From Bacteroidota bacterium (GTDB lineage Bacteria; Bacteroidota; Bacteroidia; Chitinophagales; Saprospiraceae), in assembly GCA_963169325.1 (NCBI GenBank), contig CAUJEY010000096.1, positions 1 through 40,644 of the forward strand: a DNA stretch of 40,644 nt, written 5' to 3'. Both the position numbers and the translations under genes were made by a program. This document shows, piece after piece, positions 33,316-40,644 of this stretch. Position 1 is the stretch's first letter; the number at the start of each line of letters is the position of its first letter. The notes beneath the pieces are model-generated. The model ran no database searches. It was not told the DNA's origin and was given only the letters and a program-made list of their open reading frames with translations.

Positions 33316-34269
33316 TTACTTTTTATAAATATATTCATTCAGTATATTTAGGGGAATGTCGCCATTAGGGTAAAGATCATTAACAATGTCTATATAACCT
33401 ACATAAATTGAATCAATAAAAGGTTGGACATAGGAACTATGTTCTATTACATTCACTTTTTCGAGAAAATACTTTGATTTTCGTAAATATCTAATACATG
33501 TATCTCTGTTTGATTTTAATTGAAAATTTTTGGCAATTCTAACGTATATTGAAGAGATATATAAATTGATCCAGGGAGTAAATTTTGAACCCGAAAAATT
33601 GTTTGCAATGAATTCCGCGTCTTGCAAACAAGGATAATCTGGCTCTGCTTTATCGTCTTCATAATAAATTAAATGTTCAGTATACAAGGGTTGATAAAAG
33701 AAGTCTGGTTCAGGTAGTTTTTTCACATATTCATAAACCCGTTTGTCGTCGCCTGAGTAATTGGCAATAAGCAATTTAGATACTTTGAAATCAATCTTTA
33801 AGGCATTATCTTTCTTATTTAAAGAAGGTCCGATTTTCTGGGAATTTATTCGAAATTCGTATTCCGATCCTACTTCAACAGAGTCGAAAAAGTCTCGAAA
33901 TGAAAATATAATTTTTTCCGAAGTAACGACTTTTCCAGGCTCAATTTTCATTAAATTAGATTTAACACCATACTGGTGTTCATAATTTTGGTTTCTAATC
34001 GCATGTATTCTCCATTCCTGATCGTGTTTGTTTTTATATTCTATATTAAAATGACCATATAATAGTTCTCTGTCTTGAAATATTACAGGAAAAATTTCAA
34101 TGCTTGAATCAGAGACATTAGTAATGCTAAAATTAAAAACAAGTGGGTCCAAAGGGCCGATAGTATCACGTTCAAAATTAATATTTGATATTATAGTAAA
34201 GTTTGGTTGCGAAAATGCAGAAGAGGATAAGGTTATCTCTAGCGCAAGTATTATAAAAATTAATTTCAT
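33316..34269 (-). CDS. AT-rich secreted hypothetical protein
   Basis: The 317-residue product begins with a signal peptide (MKLIFIILALEITLSSSAFS, then Q). The first 150 residues look like an Ig-like beta sandwich ('PLDPLVFNFSITNVSDSSIE', then 'FPVIFQDRELLYGHFNIEYK'), as seen in proteins that describe unequal forces or accessory surface domains. The second half is helical ('KFTPWINLYISSIYVRIAKN', 'CIRYLRKSKYFLEKVNV'), similar to a repeat-helix region. No family is recognised. It stands alone, is strongly AT-rich and is bordered on both sides by intergenic palindromes. Confidence 0.65.
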   Translation of the reverse strand: MKLIFIILALEITLSSSAFSQPNFTIISNINFERDTIGPLDPLVFNFSITNVSDSSIEIFPVIFQDRELLYGHFNIEYKNKHDQEWRIHAIRNQNYEHQYGVKSNLMKIEPGKVVTSEKIIFSFRDFFDSVEVGSEYEFRINSQKIGPSLNKKDNALKIDFKVSKLLIANYSGDDKRVYEYVKKLPEPDFFYQPLYTEHLIYYEDDKAEPDYPCLQDAEFIANNFSGSKFTPWINLYISSIYVRIAKNFQLKSNRDTCIRYLRKSKYFLEKVNVIEHSSYVQPFIDSIYVGYIDIVNDLYPNGDIPLNILNEYIYKK

Positions 34270-34295
34270 AATGAATTTATTTAAAAAATCTTGCT

Positions 34296-34402
34296 GTCGA
34301 GCGTCTTGAAACGCGATGACGAATATTGTGCGGACTTTGTCCGCATTTGTTCTCTAAATTTGGCCAAGGTCCGCACAATATTCGTCATCACGTTTCAAGA
34401 GG
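34296..34402. repeat. Dispersed repeat GTCGAGCGTCTTGAAACG..., copy 2
   Basis: Bases 34296-34377 align with 31369-31449. In this copy the palindrome is longer: 34302-34342 pairs with 34362-34402, with about five mismatches in 41 bases. The stem contains TGACGAATATTGTGCGGA and its complement. Confidence 0.8.
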
Positions 34403-34497
34403 CTCCACGGCAGGGTATCTTGATTTAAAATTGTTTATTTGAATTTGTTCACCTCGAAATGTCCAAGTCATGCCATTTGCAAATTTATTGGTTCAAA

Positions 34498-34529
34498 TTT
34501 GAAACTTACTACTAAATATTTTATCTTTG
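34498..34529 (+). promoter_or_regulatory. Promoter TTTG-N20-TATCTTTG for the methylase
   Basis: A -33 TTTG (34498-34501) and a -7 TATCTTTG (34522-34529) with a 20-base gap match the Bacteroidota consensus fully. Transcription would begin near 34536, giving a leader of about 47 bases before the ATG at 34583. It is the best promoter in the window. Confidence 0.75.
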
Positions 34530-34582
34530 GGTCGGATTTAAACAAAAAGTATATGCTTATATCTTAGGCATCAAAATTACCC

Positions 34583-36061
34583 ATGTTCGCGCAAATCGAT
34601 ATATCCGGAAGGGAAAAAGTACAGCAACTTGATCAGGCGAAACGCGCTGATTTAGGGCAATTTTTTACGCCTTTCCGGATCGCGCGTTTCATGGCATCCC
34701 TCTTTCAGGATCAGGGGCAGACTAAAATCCGGCTCCTTGATGCCGGCGCCGGTGTGGGATCACTCACTGTTGCTTTCCTTGAAAAGTTTGGCAAGCCACC
34801 GCGCCAACAAATTGACCTTCTCGCCTACGAGTTGGATCGTGCGGTGTCGTCATCCTTAAAAGCGAATCTTTCCGAACATGCTATCCATTTAATGGAAACA
34901 GGTATTCGGGTCATTCCTGAAATCGTCGAGGGAGATTTCATCCAGGAAGGAGTCATCAGTTATATGTTCGGCAGGCATAAACCTGCTGATTATGCAATCC
35001 TTAACCCGCCGTACCGAAAGATAAACAGCGATTCTACCCACCGGCGATTACTTAGAAAAGTCGGCGTTGAAACGGTAAACTTGTATTCCGGTTTTGTAGC
35101 GCTTGCTGTCTTACTTTTAAAAGATGGCGGTGAGTTGGTAGCTATCATTCCCCGGAGTTTCTGTAACGGGCTTTATTATCGTCCGTTTCGGGAATTTCTC
35201 CTAAGTAAAACAGCCATCAGGCAAATCCATATTTTTGATTCACGGAACAAGGCCTTCAAAGATGACGGCGTTCTGCAGGAAAACATTATCATCCACCTGG
35301 TCAAAAATATTCCGCAGGGTGAAGTGAAAATATCAGCATCAACCGATGATGATTTTCGCGACTACCATGAATTTACCCTGCCTTTTGGAAGGATTGTTTC
35401 CGATGCCGATCCGGAAAAATTCATTCATATTCCTTCGGCAAAAATCGACCAACAAATTGCTTCATCCGAAAATTTCATTTATTCACTCACCGACTTAGGA
35501 GTGGAAGTATCAACAGGACCGGTGGTAGATTTTAGGGTAAAAGATTTTTTGCAACAGGAGTTGGGTATAGACGGTGCGCCGTTACTGTACCCGGCCCACT
35601 TCGGGCAGAAGAATGTCGACTGGCCTAAACTCAACTTTAAAAAATCGAACGCATTACGTATCGCACCAGAAACCAGGAAGCAATTTTTTCCGACTGGATG
35701 CTACACACTCGTGCGCCGCTTTTCTGCAAAAGAAGAAAAACGGCGCATTGTTGCCCGCATCGTTACTCCGGCTGACCTCCCGGGAGAACTTGTCGGTTTT
35801 GAAAATCACTTGAATGTGTTTCACCAGGGTAAGAAAGGTTTGCAGGAAGAAATGGCATTAGGTTTGGCGGTTTACCTGAATTCAACCATGATTGATAACT
35901 ACTTCCGGCAGTTCAACGGGCACACTCAAGTAAATGCAACTGATTTGCGTTTGTTGAAATACCCAAGTAAGAAGGTGCTTATTGATCTCGGCAAATGGGC
36001 AACAACCCTGTCGAATTTTGACCAAGCCATAATTGACGCAAAGATTGATTCCCTTCTATGA
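34583..36061 (+). CDS. N6-adenine DNA methyltransferase, PstI/BsuBI type
   Basis: The 492-residue enzyme carries the gamma-class order: 'DLGQFFTPFRIARFMASLF' (24-42), SAM-binding motif I 'LLDAGAGVGSLTVAF' (51-65) and catalytic 'NPPY' (141-144). A target recognition region occupies the C-terminal half. Its length fits the roughly 500-residue M.PstI and M.BsuBI. The following gene is a broken PstI/BsuBI-type endonuclease, which strongly supports the assignment. CTGCAG is therefore the likely target, with methylation of the adenine. The stop overlaps the endonuclease start by four bases (ATGA). All motifs look intact, so the enzyme may still be active as a solitary methylase. Confidence 0.88.
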   Translation: MFAQIDISGREKVQQLDQAKRADLGQFFTPFRIARFMASLFQDQGQTKIRLLDAGAGVGSLTVAFLEKFGKPPRQQIDLLAYELDRAVSSSLKANLSEHAIHLMETGIRVIPEIVEGDFIQEGVISYMFGRHKPADYAILNPPYRKINSDSTHRRLLRKVGVETVNLYSGFVALAVLLLKDGGELVAIIPRSFCNGLYYRPFREFLLSKTAIRQIHIFDSRNKAFKDDGVLQENIIIHLVKNIPQGEVKISASTDDDFRDYHEFTLPFGRIVSDADPEKFIHIPSAKIDQQIASSENFIYSLTDLGVEVSTGPVVDFRVKDFLQQELGIDGAPLLYPAHFGQKNVDWPKLNFKKSNALRIAPETRKQFFPTGCYTLVRRFSAKEEKRRIVARIVTPADLPGELVGFENHLNVFHQGKKGLQEEMALGLAVYLNSTMIDNYFRQFNGHTQVNATDLRLLKYPSKKVLIDLGKWATTLSNFDQAIIDAKIDSLL

Positions 36062-36365
36062 CCCATGATAAAATAGACCAGGCACTGCAAATCATCAAAT
36101 TTGTAGGGCTTCCACGGGAACAGCACAATGAGCGTTCGGCTCTTTGTTTGCTCGCTTTACTCAATCTCACACCGGAAAAATCGTGGAAGATGGCAGAAGC
36201 ACCATTAATAGGTATCACTCCTATGATGGATTCACCGCATTTCCAACTCGGTCAGTAATGGGAAAATACCTTGGCGACATTGCTTGGGAGACAGAGGTTT
36301 GGGTGGCAGATTCGCCTTCTCACATGATTCATTTTAATGGGGAAAGGTTTTTAGGGCCATATTGA
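36058..36365 (+). pseudogene. Internally deleted BsuBI/PstI-family restriction endonuclease
   Basis: Two ends of the family remain. The first 58 codons (36058-36231; '[20 protein letters not shown]', '[10 protein letters not shown]') match the family N-terminus. The last 44 codons (36231-36365; '[14 protein letters not shown]', '[18 protein letters not shown]', '[12 protein letters not shown]') match the C-terminus but lie in another frame. About 220 residues in between, which should include the catalytic centre, are absent. The first frame runs only eight codons past the junction and stops, giving a 66-residue product. The break is a single clean deletion with a frame change. The endonuclease cannot be active as encoded. 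Confidence 0.88.
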
Positions 36366-36397
36366 TACCATCATCTTTATCTGAAAATTCATTCCCA

Positions 36398-39300
36398 GTG
36401 TATTCTCATCTATCCAAACTCTGTCTTACCACGCTTTGCCTTTGTTTCATCCCCGAACAAGCAACCGCCCAATTCGGCAACTCCCCCCAAATTCTCACCC
36501 AAAGCACCAACGCCAACCAACTCGGCATTTGGCCCGCCGACCTCGACGGCGACGGCGACGCCGACCTGCTGGGCGCGCACTTGGTCAGCCTCATCTGGTA
36601 TGAAAACGACGGCGCGGGCAATTTTTCCAACGACCACGAAATCATGACCGCCGACATGGTCAATTCCATCGGATTCCTCACCGGGGCGTTTGAAGACCTG
36701 AACGCCGACGGCCTGCCCGACCTGGTTTTCGACCGCGCCTGGCGCAAAAACCTTGGCGGCGGGCAGTTCGCGCCGCAGGCGACGATTTTGGCCAATACTT
36801 TGGCCACACTTTGCGACGTGGACTCCGACGGCCTGCCCGATGCCATCACCCTCGAATACACCAAAATGCACTGGCAACGCAACCTCGGCACGGGCAGTTT
36901 CGGCGCCCGCCAAACGCTGCGCACCGTGACCGGAGCGGATGTGTACAACCTTAAGGTTGACCTCAACTCGGATGGTAAACAGGACTTCATCGCGCGGCAC
37001 AACAATGCCTGTTTTTGGTATAAAAACATAGGAAACAACCAGTTCGATACCGTACAACTGCTCGCCACATTTCCCGGCGCCGTGTCGGTCGGCGACCTCG
37101 ACAGCAACGGACAAACTGACCTTCTGCTCGGCACGGGCGGCAACATCCTCTGGTACGAATTCGATGCCGGCGGCCAGCGAACCCTGCGCCAAACCTTGCC
37201 CCAATATTACGGCGGCGAACTCAGCCTCGGCGACCTCGACGCAGACGGCGACGCCGACCTTTTCGTAGGAAGCGTCGGCGTAGCAGGCAGCCACCGCGCC
37301 AAATACTTCGTGTTCGATGCGGCCACCGGACTGTTCGACCCAGTGCCGAAAAACCACAACTTTTACCTGCAAGACCACTACTATTCTGACATTCTGGATT
37401 TGAACGGCGATGCCAAACCCGACATTCTGGTGGGCGATGTAGGTGGCGGCAGCCAATTGGGTTGGTTGGAGAATCTCGCTCCCGGGAGTTTCTCGAAATC
37501 CCAAAACCTGAATCGTAAACTGGCACTCCCGTACGAAATCGAAATCGCCGACCTCGAAAACGACGGCGACATGGACATTTTCTCCGTCGGCATCGTGCTC
37601 GAGAATCTCGGCAGCGGCCAGTATGCCGAAAAACGCGCCGCGACGCCCGGCACAGGCAGCCGCTCGTTTTCCGGCGACCTCGACGGCGACGGCGTCCAAG
37701 ACCTCGCCCTGCCGCTCGGCGATTCCATTTCGTGGCGAAAAGGCCTGGGCAACGGCCAGTTTTCGGCGCCGAAACTCCTGCCCGGACTCGTCACCTCCTG
37801 CAAACAGGTGGGCGGCGGCGACCTCGACAACGACGGCGACCTCGACCTGTTTGCCGCCAACGGCACCGACGCGGTGGTGGCGAACGCGCGTTTCTACTGG
37901 TTTGAAAACGACGGCGCGGGCAATTTCACCGGCCATTTGCTCGAAACGGGCATCCAGTTTTGTGCCGCCGCTTTTGCGCTGGATGCCAACGAGGACGGGC
38001 TGCTGGACATGGGTTTGTTGTTTTTCAACAGCTATTCGCCCCGGGTGTACCTCAACCTGGGCGGTGGCAATTTCGCGCCGCCCACGGGTTTGTTTCCCGC
38101 CGGAACGCCCTCGCCGAGCAATGTCAACCAGGATTTGCTGACCGATTTGGACGGCGATGGCCGGCTGGACTACATCTACTGCACCCGGCAAACCTCCCTG
38201 ACCAAAGTGGCCTGGTACCAAAATCTCGGCGCGGCGGGCTTCAGCGCGGAAAAATCGCTGGCCACGATGGCCCACCAGGGCTCGTATGCCGTACCACGTT
38301 TTTGCGTGTTCGACGCCAACCTCGACGGGATAACCGATGTGGTAGTGAGCGACAATTATTGGAACCGCTTCCTCTTCGTCAAGGGCTTGGGTAACAGCGC
38401 ATTTGCCGCTGCCACAACGGTTTATGACGAACCCAACTTCGGAAATTTCTACGGCGTGGCGGCCCACGACGTGGACGGCGACGGCAAGTTGGACCTCGTG
38501 TACGGCAGCGACACCGATTACCTCTACAATTTCAACGGCTACAACCGCCTGGCCTGGCTGAAAAATCTCCACCCCGCGCCCGTGCCAGGGCTGCAAACGG
38601 TTTTCAACAGCAGCAGCTGCGACGACAACGGCACCCCACTCGACGCCACGGACGACCGGCAGGTGCTGCGGTTCAAAGTCGTATCCATCGGCGATGCGGC
38701 GACTTCGGGACAGTTTGTGCTGTTCGACGATCTCGCCGAGACCGCACTCGACACGTTTGCCTATGGCGTGTTGGCGACGTACGCACTGCCCCCCGGCTCG
38801 GCAGGGTTGTTCTATTCGTCGCCCTACTCCTTCCGCGATTTGGCAAACCCCGGTTTGAGAAAGAATTTTTATAAAACCGCCATCGGTAACTGCTCGCCCG
38901 ATGCGCCGGCCGCTATCGGCATCAATTTTTTCAAAGCCACTTGCGACGACTCCGGCACGCCCGCCGACCCGACCGACGATCGCGTCCGGCTTGAAATGGA
39001 CGCGGCGATGTACAACGGTTCGAACGATCAATATTTTTACACCCTGAACTCCAGTCTCGGGCTGCCGGCCAACAGCTTCGACGAATCGAACCTCGGGTTT
39101 TACCGGTTCCCGGAAACGTTTTTGCTGCCCGAAGGCAGTGCCGCCGTACCGGGACAAGTGACCCTCATCCTGCGCGACCAACTCGATACGAGCATTGTCC
39201 GGGAACGAATTTTCGACAATCCGGGCACCTGTGCAAGCGTGCCACTGCCCTGTCCGGCGGAGATTTTTTATACCAAACAGAGTCAGATCGACCTGTTCCC

Positions 39301-40644
39301 GCTCACATATCCGACTTGCCGGATCATAGAAGGCATGGTCACGCTGCGGCAAAGCGCACTACCCGGCGCTGTGCCGATTGAAAATCTGAGCGGTTTTGCC
39401 AACCTCGAAATCATCCGGGGCGATTTGAGTATCGAAGGGACACAACTCCAAAACATGCAGGGACTCCAGAATCTGGATAGCCTCGGCGGGGATTTGTACC
39501 TGTTTAAAAACCCACAACTGCATAACCTGCACGGCCTGAACAGCCTGAAATCGGTCAGCGACAACCTGACGATTTACGATGCGGCCGCGCTGCAAGCCCT
39601 CGACGGGCTGGATTCACTGAACCACATCGGCAACAGCCTGCACCTGGAAGTGCTTCCCGTTTTGAAAAACCTGCTCGCCCTCCAAAAGCTAACCAAGGTA
39701 CCCGGCCTGCTCTGGATCGCGGGCTGTGATGCGCTGGCTTCGCTGGCGGGGCTGCACCACCTGACGAACGTCGGTTCGGACGGATTTTTCGGTCAACTCG
39801 CTATTGTCAACTGCCCGAAGTTGGAAAATCTCTCCGGTTTGGAAAATTTGAAATCCGTGACGAGCCTGATTTTGCAAGAAAACGCGGGCTTGAAAAACCT
39901 GTCCGGGTTGGAAAACCTGGACACGATCCGGCAGGACCTCCGGTTTTTCGACAACCCCGTGCTCGAAAGCCTGCACGCGCTGGCGGGCGTGGAATCGGCC
40001 CTTCAAGACGCCTTTATCGTGCGAAACAACGACGCGCTCACTACCCTGAACGGTATCGGGAATATGGATTTTTCGATGCTGAAAAACCTCGAACTCACCG
40101 AATCGGAGGCGCTTGCCGGCTGCGCGCAGCCTAACATCTGCGCGTACTTAGACGGCGGCGGCATGGCCGAAATCGACGCCAACGAATTCGGCTGCAACTC
40201 TGCGGGGGAGGTGCTGGCGGTGTGCAGTTCGCCGCTAACGGCCCTGCTGGGCGGCGGCGGCGACATTTGCCTGGGCGAAAGCTTCGATTTGACGATTTTT
40301 TTCACAGGCGCCGCTCCCTTTACCTTTGCGTTAGCCGAAAACGGCGTGCCGCAACCGCCGGTGACGACCTCGAACAACCCGCACACCGTGTCGGTCGAGC
40401 CGGTATCCGGCACCGTTTTCACGCTCGTCAGTGTATCGAATGCGCAAGGCAGCGGCCTGGCGGGTGGTTCGGTGAGCGTGTCGGTTTTTCCGCTGCCCCT
40501 GGCGGCGATTGTTGCACCGGACACGATTTGCCCCGGCGACACCACTTTGCTGACAGCCTCCGGCGGCACGGGTTTTCAATGGAGCACGGGCCAACAAACC
40601 GCCCAAATCGAGGTGCAACCCGCCGCTACGACGACGTACGCCGT
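36398..40644 (+). CDS. Secreted FG-GAP/VCBS propeller and L-domain protein, cut by the window edge
   Basis: The frame is open to the window end, giving over 1415 residues. No ATG is available, and GTG at 36398 begins a good signal peptide (MYSHLSKLCLTTLCLCFIPE...AQF). FG-GAP repeats with loops 'DLDGDGDAD', 'DLDADGDAD' and 'DLDNDGDLD' fill about 700 residues. Two 'CDDNGTPLDATDD'-type domains and an L-domain region ('LSGLENLKSVTSLIL') follow, then a new Ig/PKD-like region ('CLGESFDLTIFFTG', 'CPGDTTLLTASGG') before the edge. It is a paralogue of 24423-28385 with the same domain order, then extends further. A C-terminal sorting domain is expected beyond the window. It starts 32 bases after the broken endonuclease. 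Confidence 0.82.
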   Translation, partial: MYSHLSKLCLTTLCLCFIPEQATAQFGNSPQILTQSTNANQLGIWPADLDGDGDADLLGAHLVSLIWYENDGAGNFSNDHEIMTADMVNSIGFLTGAFEDLNADGLPDLVFDRAWRKNLGGGQFAPQATILANTLATLCDVDSDGLPDAITLEYTKMHWQRNLGTGSFGARQTLRTVTGADVYNLKVDLNSDGKQDFIARHNNACFWYKNIGNNQFDTVQLLATFPGAVSVGDLDSNGQTDLLLGTGGNILWYEFDAGGQRTLRQTLPQYYGGELSLGDLDADGDADLFVGSVGVAGSHRAKYFVFDAATGLFDPVPKNHNFYLQDHYYSDILDLNGDAKPDILVGDVGGGSQLGWLENLAPGSFSKSQNLNRKLALPYEIEIADLENDGDMDIFSVGIVLENLGSGQYAEKRAATPGTGSRSFSGDLDGDGVQDLALPLGDSISWRKGLGNGQFSAPKLLPGLVTSCKQVGGGDLDNDGDLDLFAANGTDAVVANARFYWFENDGAGNFTGHLLETGIQFCAAAFALDANEDGLLDMGLLFFNSYSPRVYLNLGGGNFAPPTGLFPAGTPSPSNVNQDLLTDLDGDGRLDYIYCTRQTSLTKVAWYQNLGAAGFSAEKSLATMAHQGSYAVPRFCVFDANLDGITDVVVSDNYWNRFLFVKGLGNSAFAAATTVYDEPNFGNFYGVAAHDVDGDGKLDLVYGSDTDYLYNFNGYNRLAWLKNLHPAPVPGLQTVFNSSSCDDNGTPLDATDDRQVLRFKVVSIGDAATSGQFVLFDDLAETALDTFAYGVLATYALPPGSAGLFYSSPYSFRDLANPGLRKNFYKTAIGNCSPDAPAAIGINFFKATCDDSGTPADPTDDRVRLEMDAAMYNGSNDQYFYTLNSSLGLPANSFDESNLGFYRFPETFLLPEGSAAVPGQVTLILRDQLDTSIVRERIFDNPGTCASVPLPCPAEIFYTKQSQIDLFPLTYPTCRIIEGMVTLRQSALPGAVPIENLSGFANLEIIRGDLSIEGTQLQNMQGLQNLDSLGGDLYLFKNPQLHNLHGLNSLKSVSDNLTIYDAAALQALDGLDSLNHIGNSLHLEVLPVLKNLLALQKLTKVPGLLWIAGCDALASLAGLHHLTNVGSDGFFGQLAIVNCPKLENLSGLENLKSVTSLILQENAGLKNLSGLENLDTIRQDLRFFDNPVLESLHALAGVESALQDAFIVRNNDALTTLNGIGNMDFSMLKNLELTESEALAGCAQPNICAYLDGGGMAEIDANEFGCNSAGEVLAVCSSPLTALLGGGGDICLGESFDLTIFFTGAAPFTFALAENGVPQPPVTTSNNPHTVSVEPVSGTVFTLVSVSNAQGSGLAGGSVSVSVFPLPLAAIVAPDTICPGDTTLLTASGGTGFQWSTGQQTAQIEVQPAATTTYA

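Larger units (their letters stand above)
34270..34582. other. Divergent gap with repeat copy 2 and the methylase promoter
   Basis: It holds the second copy of the dispersed repeat (34296-34402) and a full promoter (34498-34529). Nothing else is seen. Confidence 0.6.

Noticed and set aside
31120-34582. CRISPR-like repeat array
   Set aside because: The repeats are palindromic, irregularly spaced and few; there are no uniform spacers and no cas genes.
34583-36365. Working restriction-modification system
   Set aside because: The endonuclease lacks its middle and changes frame at 36231, so only the methylase can be functional.
36410-39352. Very long open frame (about 980 codons) on the minus strand
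   Set aside because: It is antisense to the FG-GAP gene. High GC and Asp/Gly codons (GAC, GGC) keep the opposite frame open; the product has no recognisable domain, and the plus strand shows clear FG-GAP motifs.

Overview
The window looks like chromosomal DNA of a Bacteroidota member, most likely a Saprospiria-type organism. Three kinds of evidence point there. Several large secreted proteins end in type IX secretion (T9SS) sorting domains, of type A and type B. Promoters match the Bacteroidota form, with -7 boxes such as TACCTTTG or TATCTTTG and little Shine-Dalgarno signal. The family content also fits: the long PurF form, a propeller/Y_Y_Y histidine kinase with a LytTR regulator, and many secreted beta-propeller proteins. 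No rRNA, tRNA, CRISPR array or complete transposase was recognised.

Layout. 1-9.8 kb: a small carboxypeptidase-regulatory-like secreted protein, an AsmA-family protein, a long PurF-type amidotransferase, and a translationally coupled LytTR regulator/sensor kinase pair. 10-13.9 kb: a secreted L-domain-like repeat protein with an internal duplication, then two AT-rich secreted proteins, one with a permuted papain-like His/Cys arrangement. 14-22.4 kb: a housekeeping and stress block with an archaeal-type S-adenosylmethionine synthetase, a two-CBS protein, glucokinase, a K+ channel, a ZIP metal transporter, and a leftward three-gene operon DUF2267 - QueD-like - Lon-like protease. That operon starts at a TGAT-N4-ATCA (FNR/CRP-type) site.

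22.4-24.4 kb: an AAA-ATPase/DUF234 gene lies between two 95-bp copies of that promoter. Next to the second copy is a second queD reduced to its first 27 codons. The ATPase block is bounded by TTTAAAAA on both sides, so it may be an insertion into a tandemly duplicated promoter. The second promoter copy also points rightward at a 1320-aa FG-GAP/L-domain T9SS protein. 24.4-31.1 kb: that protein, a type-B-sorted secreted protein and an AT-rich orphan. 31.1-34.6 kb: PPK2 and an AT-rich secreted orphan in a repeat-rich setting, with another queD relic. 34.6-36.4 kb: a PstI/BsuBI-like restriction-modification locus in which the methylase is intact but the endonuclease has lost its middle and its frame. 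From 36.4 kb to the window edge: a paralogue of the FG-GAP/L-domain protein, cut by the window end.

Many intergenic gaps hold long inverted repeats. Several are unrelated in sequence, and one family recurs at 31.37, 33.07 and 34.30 kb. The most interesting items are the ATPase insertion with its duplicated FNR-type promoter and queD relics, the archaeal-type SAM synthetase, the solitary methylase with a gutted endonuclease, and the long hairpins.
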